Shown here: positions 1 to 7,586 of the stretch, piece by piece | How positions within the stretch are numbered: position 1 is the stretch's first letter | Layout of the letters: each line of letters starts with the position of its first letter | Source of the DNA: Haliea salexigens DSM 19537 | GTDB taxonomy: Bacteria > Pseudomonadota > Gammaproteobacteria > Pseudomonadales > Halieaceae | Assembly (NCBI RefSeq): GCF_000423125.1 | Contig: NZ_AUHJ01000009.1 | Location: 1-64,000 of the forward strand | DNA: 64,000 bases | Reading direction: 5' to 3' | Position numbers and translations under genes: made by a program | Notes under the pieces: model-generated | Told to the model about the DNA's origin: nothing | Databases searched by the model: none | The model's input: the letters and a program-made list of their open reading frames with translations, nothing else

Positions 1-70
1 TGTGCAAAATGCGCTGTGGGTGTTCGGATTTAAGTTAATAAAATCAATGGGTTAAAATTTTACAGCAAAA
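1..70. other. AT-rich flank next to a tRNA attachment site
   Basis: This stretch is much richer in A and T than the rest of the window and has no gene I can recognise. It ends where the tRNA-Met 3' half begins, so I infer it is the end of an integrated element lying mostly outside the window. The sequence CAGCA at 63-67 could pair with the 3' anticodon stem TGCTG at 78-82, but with a 10-base loop, so this is not a normal tRNA 5' half. Confidence 0.35.
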
Positions 71-115
71 TTCATAATGCTGGGGTCGGTGGTTCAAGTC
101 CACCCGTAGCTACCA
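71..115 (+). other. 3' half of tRNA-Met(CAT), probable att site
   Basis: The segment reads as the second half of an elongator tRNA-Met. It has anticodon CAT (73-75), the 3' anticodon stem TGCTG (78-82), a five-base variable loop GGGTC (83-87), and a perfect T-stem GGTGG/CCACC (88-92 and 100-104) around the loop TTCAAGT. The 3' acceptor strand CGTAGCT (105-111), discriminator A (112) and encoded CCA (113-115) follow. The matching 5' half, which should begin AGCTACG, is absent upstream. Tyrosine recombinases often cross over in tRNA anticodon loops, so I read this as one att site of an element to the left. It cannot be a functional tRNA by itself. Confidence 0.75.
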
Positions 116-152
116 CCTTTTCCTGGTGCATTCCGGTCACATAGGTTGCACT

Positions 153-422
153 TTATTCCGAGGGCATGGGTGACACTTTTGGAGCGAAGGGGTTCACACC
201 CACTGGCTCCACCCTGTTCTCGGTCTGGTCAAAAAAGCCTAGATCATAATCCATAAAGCTGGGGTCCGGCCTTCCGGCAAGCCAGATCTCGTCAGCGATC
301 TCTCTAATCCCTACATACTGGCCCGCAAACACGGTACTGAAGTTCACTTTGCGGCTGCCTATGCATATCCGCCCACACTGGGTGACCTGGATCGTACGGT
401 CATGAAACGGGGCTCTACCCAG
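153..422 (-). pseudogene. IS481-like transposase, C-terminal remnant
   Basis: The minus-strand frame, closed by a stop at 423-425, encodes a C-terminal piece containing FHDRTIQVTQCGRICIG, FAGQYVGIREIADEIWL, FMDYDLGFFD and NPFAPKVSPM. These phrases are typical of the C-terminal domain of an integrase-core (DDE) transposase family that I place with IS481. The catalytic core is missing. The usual short link between IWL and FMDYD is replaced by seven residues (AGRPDPS), a small insertion. The bases after the stop (about 120-152) resemble the end of such elements. It lies directly beside the tRNA half, in DNA that appears to be decaying. The family name is from memory. Confidence 0.65.
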
Positions 423-1028
423 TTAACGGGGGAAGCGCTAAGTCTCACTAAACTCGGTTGATAATGCCATCCCACCCGCAATGGACGCTTGGGAAACCAC
501 AAAGCATGAGCTATCGCGTGCACCTGTTCAGAAATGATCGGATTTTACTGGCCTGCTCAACGCAGCGAACAGGATTATCGGGTCAATAGATGGAAACTTT
601 GACAGGTCTGCAGGTCCGGGCAGCACAATCAGCGAGGATGTCTACTCTCGATGGGCCATTGATATGTCCTATGCTTACCGGTCAGACAAGTAGGATTCGT
701 TCCAGCCGGCGTGATCGTCACAGAACGGTTGAGGAAACTCATTTTCCAGCGCGATACCGAATTCCGTTACGTCAAACTCATGGCTCATAGGCGACTCAAA
801 CCCCTTTGAGTTTTTAGATGGGCGTTACTAACTGTAAATCACAGTTACATATCCCGGGCATTGAGGCAACCGCGCAAGCGGCCATGGTGCAATTAGCGGC
901 ACTGTTGCTGATCACAATGCGCCCGTCTGGTGCAATGCTTCTGGTTCGCGTGACCCATTACGCGTGACTACAGATTTGCAGCTGTCACGAATGGCTGGGA
1001 ATTGCGCTGATGACATGGTTCTGTGGGT
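423..1028. other. Gene-poor stretch, no recognisable gene
   Basis: No frame gives a protein I recognise. The longest open stretch is about 66 codons (590-790, plus strand), is arginine/serine rich and has no clear ribosome binding site. Several frames show short runs of plausible protein interrupted by stops, as expected of decayed genes beside an integration site. I see no tRNA, repeat array or terminator. Confidence 0.5.
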
Positions 1029-1029
1029 A

Positions 1030-1071
1030 TCGACCTTGTTTGACTTCGCTATATATGCATTCTGGCATATA
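1030..1071 (+). promoter_or_regulatory. Palindrome and promoter-like region before the Rieske gene
   Basis: An inverted repeat TATATGC-N6-GCATATA lies at 1052-1071, about 60 bases before the Rieske start. A possible promoter is TCGACC (1030-1035) with TATATG (1052-1057), spacer 16, which would put the -10 inside the left arm. TTGACT at 1040-1045 is another -35 candidate. A repressor bound here would block transcription. Related GGCATATA-type sequences occur before three other genes in the window. The hexamers are weak, so the promoter is tentative. Confidence 0.4.
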
Positions 1072-1128
1072 AGTTGCGTCTATCTGAACGAATGACACGA
1101 AAGCACGCGTTACCGAGGAGTGAGAAAG

Positions 1129-2346
1129 ATGACGACTAGCAAATTACTGGCGAGCGATTTCGACGATCCTCAGGCCACTCTGCAATCGCTGCACGACCGC
1201 ATCTGCGATACGGCCCAACTGCCGCTCAATCAGGCACGGGCGCTGCCGGCAGCGACATACACGGACGATGCACAGTTTGCATGGGAGCGCGACGCGGTGC
1301 TTGTGCGGCAGTGGCTTTGTGTGGCGCATATTTCGCAAATTAACCACACCGGAGATTATGTCAATCTCGATTTACTGGGCGAGCGCATCAGCGTGGTCAA
1401 TGCGGGCACCGATGGCATCAGGGTGCTTTCGCGGGTGTGCGCACACAGGGGTATGGATATCATGCCACCGGAATTCGGACATGCCGCGCAGGGCAACTGC
1501 GACAACTTTCGCTGTCCCTATCATCACTGGGTGTACGCACTAGATGGCAGCCTGAAAGGCGCGCCATTAATGAAAGACCATCCGGACGTGGTAGGCGGAC
1601 ACATGTCTTTGCACGCGTTTAACAGCGTTGTATGGCAGGGCTTTGTGTTCGTGAATTTCAGCGGCGACGCGGAGCCGATCAATACACAGTTCGGCGGCCT
1701 CGAAACGCACTTGGCGCGCTGGCAAATGGACGAGCTGGTGATGGTAGCCGATATCGCCTGGGACTGCCCCTTCAACTGGAAGGTACTGGTGGAAAATTTT
1801 ATGGAGCCCTATCACCACGTTGGTGCCCACCAGTCGTTGTTTCAGCCTATCCTGCCCGCGCAGGGCTGTTGGACCGATGAGGAAGGCGCCAACTTTCAGG
1901 TGTGCCACCTGCCACTGTCCAAGGCTCTGCAGCAGAAGGTGAAAGCGGGAGAGCCTCAATTAATATCCTTCAAGCCGATGCCCGCATTGATCGAAGAGGA
2001 CTTTCTGGAATGGACCGTGTACCTCGCAGCGCCCACTATGCTGTTGTTTGTTGCGCCCGATCGCGTGTACTGGTATCGCCTGCAGCCTGAAGCCGCCGGG
2101 CGCATGCAATTGCGCACCACCCTGCTGGTGCACCCTGATTCGATACAGGCATACGATTATGTGCAGACACTTGAGGCGGAAACTGAGTTGATGCGCAAGT
2201 TTCATTTGGAAGATATGGAAATGTGTGGTGCCGTACAGTCTGGTTTATCGTCAGCGGCATACTCCCCCGGTCCCCTCAGTGCATTGGAGGAACCGGTATG
2301 GTTATTTCAGCGCTATCTGGCGCGACAAATACAGTTGCGAGCGTGA
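1129..2346 (+). CDS. Rieske non-haem iron oxygenase, alpha subunit
   Basis: This is an aromatic-ring-hydroxylating-type oxygenase of about 405 residues. The N-terminal Rieske [2Fe-2S] domain carries C104-x-H106 and C129-x2-H132 (VCAHRG and CPYHHW). The catalytic domain has the mononuclear iron motif ENFMEPYHHVGAH near residues 222-234 (likely ligands H229 and H234) and a late acidic EDMEMCG segment. Members hydroxylate or demethylate aromatic and other hydrophobic substrates with O2 and need a separate reductase, which is not encoded nearby. I chose ATG 1129 because GAGGAG (1115-1120) lies eight bases before it; the upstream GTG at 1120 touches that site. The substrate cannot be read from the sequence. 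Neighbouring SDR genes suggest a catabolic role. Confidence 0.9.
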   Translation: MTTSKLLASDFDDPQATLQSLHDRICDTAQLPLNQARALPAATYTDDAQFAWERDAVLVRQWLCVAHISQINHTGDYVNLDLLGERISVVNAGTDGIRVLSRVCAHRGMDIMPPEFGHAAQGNCDNFRCPYHHWVYALDGSLKGAPLMKDHPDVVGGHMSLHAFNSVVWQGFVFVNFSGDAEPINTQFGGLETHLARWQMDELVMVADIAWDCPFNWKVLVENFMEPYHHVGAHQSLFQPILPAQGCWTDEEGANFQVCHLPLSKALQQKVKAGEPQLISFKPMPALIEEDFLEWTVYLAAPTMLLFVAPDRVYWYRLQPEAAGRMQLRTTLLVHPDSIQAYDYVQTLEAETELMRKFHLEDMEMCGAVQSGLSSAAYSPGPLSALEEPVWLFQRYLARQIQLRA

Positions 2347-2567
2347 ATCTCTCGGCGCAGATTGCTGACGGTGTTCCTGCACTTCAATAAAGCGCGCGTA
2401 ACCCTGCGGGGCCAGTGCTGTGAGAAGCCCGGGGGCATCACCAAAGCTATTGGAGCGTGGCTAACGAATACGCTAGAAATAGGCGGCTATGCTTAAAAAG
2501 CGCCTAAGTGGCCCCCCCCCTTTGGGCAAAAATTTCCCACTATTTTCCATTGCTTTACTGGCGACGA

Positions 2568-3383
2568 TTAACGAGCTTCAAGCTTTTTCGCTAACTGCGG
2601 AATATGCAGTACGGTGGCATTGTGGGCCTCGGTAGATTCAGCCAGCCATGTAATCACGTCAGCAACCGTTTTGGCCGGTGTGGCGTCGGCAAAATCAGCT
2701 AACTTTTCACTCAAGCCATTTGCTTTCATCACTTCGGTAACAACAAACCCGGGCTCTACATTCATAAACCGCAGATTAGAACCCTTGTGCTCTACCCGCA
2801 GAACCCCGGCCATTCGTATCAACGCAGCCTTTGATGAAGAATAGGCAAATCCCCATCCGCCCTCGCCTGCGGGCGCGGGCGGGTCAAATTCGGCAGAGCC
2901 TGACACCATATTGATAATAGTGCCTGACTGCCGGTCCAGCATGCCGGGCAATACTGCCTGCACAGCAGCTAGTGGCGTAAATACATTACCTTGATAAATA
3001 TCCCCAAGCTGTTGCGCGGTAATATCCATAATGTGCTGCATGTTTCCCATACCCTGGAAACACGCATTGTTAAACAGCAGGTCGATGTGGCCGTAATGGC
3101 TTAGCGCCTCTTCAATGGCCGCCAACACGGTGTCGGGTTGCAGAATATCCGAGCGCATACATAAGGCCTGGCCGCCGGCAGCGCGAACTGCGTCTGCTGT
3201 AGACTCCAGACTGCCGGGCAACGTCTGGGTATTTGACTGATAAGTACCATGCTCATGCTGCTCGCCGTCACTTAAACTACGTGCCGTGATCGCCACATCG
3301 TAACCGGCATGGGCCAGGGCGATGGCCGTTTCAGCCCCGATACCCCGGCTAGCACCGGTAATGAAAGCAACTTTTCGTGTCAT
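2568..3383 (-). CDS. SDR-family NAD(P)-dependent oxidoreductase
   Basis: A classical short-chain dehydrogenase/reductase of 271 residues. The cofactor-binding motif TGASRGIG is near residue 10, the structural NNA motif is present (LLFNNA), and the catalytic Tyr-x3-Lys is in YSSSKAAL. The family oxidises or reduces alcohol/carbonyl groups with NAD(P)H. A good ribosome binding site (AAGGA) precedes the ATG at 3383. It follows a second SDR gene on the same strand with a 125-base gap and is convergent with the Rieske gene. It could act on hydroxylated products of that pathway, which is inference from position only. Confidence 0.88.
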   Translation of the reverse strand: MTRKVAFITGASRGIGAETAIALAHAGYDVAITARSLSDGEQHEHGTYQSNTQTLPGSLESTADAVRAAGGQALCMRSDILQPDTVLAAIEEALSHYGHIDLLFNNACFQGMGNMQHIMDITAQQLGDIYQGNVFTPLAAVQAVLPGMLDRQSGTIINMVSGSAEFDPPAPAGEGGWGFAYSSSKAALIRMAGVLRVEHKGSNLRFMNVEPGFVVTEVMKANGLSEKLADFADATPAKTVADVITWLAESTEAHNATVLHIPQLAKKLEAR

Positions 3384-3508
3384 TTAATTTCCTTTGGGAA
3401 TCAGCGACCCACTCGTCTTCATAATAACTGGCCCACCAAACGCAGGACCCGTGTTCAGGCAATCGCCCGGTCAGGCCGAGCCAGCAGCAATGGCTAGCCG
3501 GCTACTGG

Positions 3509-4432
3509 TCAAGCGAGCAGCGCAGTGAGCCTGGCGGCCTCCTGCCCTTGCGCTCCCCCACCCCGCTGATGGGCAGCCAACTGCCGGCGCAGCTGCGCGG
3601 GCAGATCGGCAGGCTGCCAGTCCGTCAGCAGCTCCGTACCCGTGAAGTCACGCACCGGTTGGCCGAGCTCCAGTAGTAGTTCCAGGCTGTACACGATGCG
3701 ACCGTGCAATGCGGGGTCACGTGTAGTGCACAGGACGGTGGCCGCTTCCACCATGGTTTCCAGAGGCTCGAAAAAATCCGCATCCAGGTAGCCGGCATCG
3801 CGTACCTGGGCCAGTTCTGGCGTAAGCACCGCGGCCTGCGGCGTCAGGGCGTTGACCGTAATACCCGTACCCTCGACTTCGGCAGCAAGTCCAACCGTCA
3901 TCCGGTTAAGGGCGGCCTTGCTCGCACCATAAGCGCTACCCGCCTGCGCTGGCGCTGTCTTGCCGAACGGCGGGCCAGCGGGCAACTCCGCCACCGAAGT
4001 GGTCAGGTTGAGAATCCAGCCACAACCGCGTTGTTGCATCCCCGGCAGAACCTGTTGGGAGAGTCGCCAGGGCGCCCATACGTTGACCTGCTGTAAAGAT
4101 TCCAGCTCCGCGAGCGTCCAGTCTGCAAAGGGCTTGTAGTCACCGGCCGCTGCATTGTTCACCAGGATGTCGATGCTGCCAAAGTGGGCTTCCACCTGTG
4201 CCACCAGAGATTCTCGCTGCGCCGGGTCGGCGAGATCACACACCAGCGGCAACACCTCACCGCCAGCGGCTTCTATTGCCGCCCGGGTACGCTCCAAACC
4301 GTCAGCGCTGCGTGCGGTAATTGCCACGCGGGCCCCTTCGGCCGCAAGACGCATTGCAATTGTGGTACCACAGCCACCCTTGCTGGCGCCAGTGACGAGG
4401 GCTACGCGGCCTGCACAAGCTTTTGCACTCAT
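3509..4432 (-). CDS. SDR-family oxidoreductase with unusual Gly-rich loop
   Basis: A short-chain dehydrogenase of 307 residues, longer than the common 250. The cofactor loop reads VTGASKGGCGTTIA, one residue longer than the usual TGxxxGxG. ILVNNAA and the active-site YGASKAAL are intact. The C-terminal 50 residues extend beyond the usual SDR fold. The start ATG at 4432 overlaps the stop of a 16-codon open frame (4429-4479) that has a strong ribosome binding site, so its translation may be coupled to that frame. It is probably transcribed with the SDR gene downstream. The substrate is unknown. Confidence 0.85.
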   Translation of the reverse strand: MSAKACAGRVALVTGASKGGCGTTIAMRLAAEGARVAITARSADGLERTRAAIEAAGGEVLPLVCDLADPAQRESLVAQVEAHFGSIDILVNNAAAGDYKPFADWTLAELESLQQVNVWAPWRLSQQVLPGMQQRGCGWILNLTTSVAELPAGPPFGKTAPAQAGSAYGASKAALNRMTVGLAAEVEGTGITVNALTPQAAVLTPELAQVRDAGYLDADFFEPLETMVEAATVLCTTRDPALHGRIVYSLELLLELGQPVRDFTGTELLTDWQPADLPAQLRRQLAAHQRGGGAQGQEAARLTALLA

Positions 4433-4479
4433 GTCCTTACCCCACTTGCGGGGCGCGGTGAAACACGGCTCATGCTCAT
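4429..4479 (-). CDS. Possible 16-residue leader peptide before the SDR gene
   Basis: The minus strand has GAGGAG at 4488-4493, then ATG at 4479 with ideal spacing. It opens the frame MSMSRVSPRPASGVRT, whose stop overlaps the SDR start codon as ATGA. It could be a leader that couples translation of the SDR, or the original N-terminus of the SDR shifted out of frame. I recognise no homologous sequence, and the peptide is too short to judge by composition. Confidence 0.3.
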   Translation of the reverse strand: MSMSRVSPRPASGVRT

Positions 4480-4768
4480 CGTATTGACTCCTCGTATGCC
4501 TTTATTGTGTTTCGAGTGTTGCATGAGGGCCTCGTCGTTGCCACCGGACGGCTTGGATTGTGCCGCCGCGGTTCAAAAATCTGCTTCAGGCGTGCCGCAG
4601 CCTCCAATCACAACACGCTACGGCAAGTGTCCTGGACGCAGACGGCCAGGCCTATATCGAGTGCTGCGCAACCGGCTGGAGAAAGTGCCCCTGCAAGCCA
4701 GTACATTGGTTTGTCTCTATCAAAAACATATTTCATAAAATGAGGGAGTTGTAAGCGATCAGGAGGAT
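4480..4768. other. Intergenic region between MFS gene and SDR gene
   Basis: Both flanking genes run on the minus strand, so this holds the end of the MFS transcript and probably the promoter of the SDR pair. Open frames of 64-94 codons cross it on both strands. None has recognisable motifs or a clear start site, so I do not call them genes. I see no convincing terminator hairpin. Confidence 0.4.
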
Positions 4769-6046
4769 TCATACCATTCGATTTGTCCGGCCGAACAGCG
4801 CCGTCGCAATCAGCCCGATAAAGGCAAACCCCGCTACCACCCCGAATACATGCTGGTGCCCCGCAGCCCCTGGAGAGGAATCGATAAGCCATCCCATCAG
4901 CGGGCCCATGAAAATATCCGGTGTGAATCCGACAAAAGACACCACCCCCACCGCGGTGCCGGTCTGTATTAGCGGGACATTGGCTTCACCAAAAATCGCG
5001 AAATACAGGCCGCGCAAACCATAGATACCGGCACTGGTGCCCGCGATGGTCGCCAGCAACAGCCAGGGCAGTCCGGGCACAATCATGCCGGCCGCGATCG
5101 CCCCACTGCCCAGCATGACGACGACAAAACTCCACAACAGCATAATCGTGCCGCTGAACCGGTCTGCCAGCAATCCCGCGCCGATGGCCGCGACCGGGCG
5201 CACCCAGAAAGAGATGGTGCCGATAGTGGCGGCCTCCACTTCGTTATAGCCGAAGGCGTCTCTGGCATACAGGGAAAAATCATCGGTGCTTTTGTAGGCC
5301 ACGTACGCACACAGCACGATGACCGCGTGGCACCATACCGTGCGCATGGCCATGACCTGCTGCAGGCACCGCAAGGTCACCCCGGTACCGGCCAGGGTAT
5401 CGGTCCGCGGCGTCGGCGGAACGAAAAACCAGACCAGTGCCGCCGACAGGACACACATACCGGAAAATCCCTGGATGATTACAGCAAGTGCCTGCCCGCG
5501 CTGTGCCAGAGTGGCGGTTTCAACATCCGCCGGCAACAGAGCCGCGAACACCAGGACCGACACCGAAGACATGACCGCAGCAAACAGACCGCGACCGCCG
5601 TCCAGCAGACCGAAGGTCCTGCCCTGGTGAACACTGCCCAGCTCCCGGGTGGTTTTGATAAGTGCCCCCCAGAACAGCAGGATCGTGGTCAGTCCCCAGA
5701 AACCGTAGAGCAGGGTCAGGACACCAATCGATGGTATGGCGGCCATGACCACCCCGCCGAGGGAAGTCGCCAGCAATGCCGCCACCAGCAGGTTGCGGGC
5801 GGAGAAGCGATCCGCCAGCGGACCGCCAGCAAGATAAGACGCCATGGCTATAACGCCATACAGGGAGAACGCGGTGCCGAGCTGGAAGTTGGTAATGCCG
5901 AATATGTCGATGAAGGTGGGACGGAAAATGCGCGCAAGGACGAAGGGCAGTAGAAAGATGGCCTCGCCGGCAATGATGAGGGCGGCGAGCGCCAGAAAAC
6001 CGGAATTCTCAGGGACTCTGTCCTTGCTTGTCTCAATGACCGAGAT
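4769..6046 (-). CDS. MFS transporter, apparent ATC start codon
   Basis: A major facilitator of about 425 residues with 12 predicted membrane segments. After TM2 it has the loop GGPLADRFSARN, the MFS signature between TM2 and TM3. The first in-frame ATG is at 5845, too late because it would remove the first membrane segment and most of the second. The same frame continues upstream with SVIETSKDRVPENSGFLAL and a full TM1. No ATG, GTG or TTG exists there. The ribosome binding site AAGAGG (6054-6059) sits seven bases before ATC 6046, exactly where a start codon is expected. Either ATC is used as a rare start or the original ATG has mutated. The substrate is unknown; it may serve the nearby Rieske/SDR genes. 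Confidence 0.75.
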   Translation of the reverse strand: MSVIETSKDRVPENSGFLALAALIIAGEAIFLLPFVLARIFRPTFIDIFGITNFQLGTAFSLYGVIAMASYLAGGPLADRFSARNLLVAALLATSLGGVVMAAIPSIGVLTLLYGFWGLTTILLFWGALIKTTRELGSVHQGRTFGLLDGGRGLFAAVMSSVSVLVFAALLPADVETATLAQRGQALAVIIQGFSGMCVLSAALVWFFVPPTPRTDTLAGTGVTLRCLQQVMAMRTVWCHAVIVLCAYVAYKSTDDFSLYARDAFGYNEVEAATIGTISFWVRPVAAIGAGLLADRFSGTIMLLWSFVVVMLGSGAIAAGMIVPGLPWLLLATIAGTSAGIYGLRGLYFAIFGEANVPLIQTGTAVGVVSFVGFTPDIFMGPLMGWLIDSSPGAAGHQHVFGVVAGFAFIGLIATALFGRTNRMV

Positions 6047-6151
6047 AACAGCACCTCTTGGTATCCATCCGGCAAATCACGGCGGCTCCCACCAGAAACC
6101 AGGCAGTGCAGCTCAGAAGAGCGGGGGCACTCAGGCTGCTGATACCGGGAA

Positions 6152-7573
6152 TCAACTGGGCACTTGATCCGCTTCCATCTGCCTCGGATCAAAAATCAAC
6201 TGAAAGGAGGTGGGGTTACCGGCCCTTACCTTCAGATCCGCCTCGATCTGCAACGCCAGTGCTTCCAGCAATCGCAGTCCCAGTGTTTCGCCTTCGCGGC
6301 CAGTCCTTCCGGATGGCAGGCCGACGCCTGTATCTGTTACAGCCAACATCGCTCTGGAGGCACTCTCTGCTTTCAAGCTAACAGTCAGTTTGCCAGCTCG
6401 GCTTTCAGGGAAAGCATGTTTCAACGCATTTGACACCAGCTCATTGACGATAAGGCCCAGCGGGAGACTCCGGTTCATCGACAGAATCAGAGGATCGACA
6501 TCAAGTTCCAGGTCAATGCGTGCTCGGTCCATGCCATAGGACTGAACCAGGTTGTGTGTCAGCGAGGCAATGAACTCACCCGCGTCTATATGAGCAAAAT
6601 CCTGTGACTGGTAGAGGATCTGGTGTGTCAGAGATATCGTTTTGACGCGATTTTGACTGTCCATGAGGGCAGCCCGAGCCTGCTCTCCCGCGACATGCTC
6701 CATCTGCATACCAATCAGGCTGTCGATGATCTGCAAATTGTTTTTCACCCGATGATGAATCTCCGCCAGCAGGACTTCTTTCTCAAGCAAAGCAGATTTG
6801 AGCGACTCCTCCTGCTGCTTGCGCTCGGTGATGTCTACAACTGACGCGAGGATCATCACCCCTGTCGCCGTATCCAGAGGATTCAACCCTATTTCAACAG
6901 GAAATTCCTCGCCCTTTTTGTTGAGTGCGTACAGGTCGCGGCCCTGACCCATCGCTCTGGATACGGGCCGCGCGGTATAGGCATGACGAACCTCCGGGTG
7001 GTGTTGCCTGAACCGCTCGGGAACCAGCATATCGATGTTGGCGCCTATCAGTTCATCGCGACTGTAACCAAACATGGTTTCAATCATTGAGTTCACGAGT
7101 GTGATTGTGCCGGTCTTGTCCGTCATCACCATCCCGTTGGGTGCTGCCTCAACTGCCAGATGGACCATCTCCTGGGAGCGTTGGCGTTCGGTGATGTCCA
7201 GAATGGTCGCAAGCGTATAAACCCGTTCCCCGATACTGATCGGGTTGAGGCCGATTTCGACCGGCATCTCGATACCATTCCGATGCAAGCCATACAGGTC
7301 TCGCCCGTGCCCCATGGCACGGGCCTTTGGTCGCCGAAGGTAGCTGGAGCGAAGCTGGGGGTGTGCCTGCGCAAAGCGTGGAGGCACCAGTCGCTCAATG
7401 GGCTGTCCGAGCAGTTCATTCCGGGTGTAACCAAACTGGCTTTCAGCACTGGAATTGGCCAGCACGATTGTGCCTCTGTCATCAACAATGACCATGCCAT
7501 TCGGCGCCGCCTCAATGGCGAAGTGCATGAGTTCCTCATTATCAAGCACGTCTGCAGGGTTGTCTGTCGCCAT
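6152..7573 (-). CDS. PAS-PAS sensor histidine kinase (HisKA_2 type)
   Basis: A soluble 473-residue histidine kinase with no membrane segment. Two PAS domains (about 12-125 and 135-250) resemble each other strongly; both contain EAAPNGMV, FGY, GRDLY and PVEIGLNP, so they arose by tandem duplication. The phosphoacceptor region is EIHHRVKNNLQ (H273-H274), typical of HisKA_2 kinases. The ATPase domain has the N-box NELVSNALKHAF and the G-box DTGVGLP. It starts 13 bases after the stop of the REC-GGDEF-EAL gene, so the two are an operon and it probably phosphorylates that protein's receiver domain. The signal sensed is unknown. Confidence 0.92.
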   Translation of the reverse strand: MATDNPADVLDNEELMHFAIEAAPNGMVIVDDRGTIVLANSSAESQFGYTRNELLGQPIERLVPPRFAQAHPQLRSSYLRRPKARAMGHGRDLYGLHRNGIEMPVEIGLNPISIGERVYTLATILDITERQRSQEMVHLAVEAAPNGMVMTDKTGTITLVNSMIETMFGYSRDELIGANIDMLVPERFRQHHPEVRHAYTARPVSRAMGQGRDLYALNKKGEEFPVEIGLNPLDTATGVMILASVVDITERKQQEESLKSALLEKEVLLAEIHHRVKNNLQIIDSLIGMQMEHVAGEQARAALMDSQNRVKTISLTHQILYQSQDFAHIDAGEFIASLTHNLVQSYGMDRARIDLELDVDPLILSMNRSLPLGLIVNELVSNALKHAFPESRAGKLTVSLKAESASRAMLAVTDTGVGLPSGRTGREGETLGLRLLEALALQIEADLKVRAGNPTSFQLIFDPRQMEADQVPS

Positions 7574-7586
7574 GATGCCCTACCCG

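Noticed and set aside
2505-2530. Run of ten C residues followed by TTTGGG
   Set aside because: It is a homopolymer without a stem or T-run, so it is not a terminator; it could be an assembly-sensitive spot but shows no biological structure.
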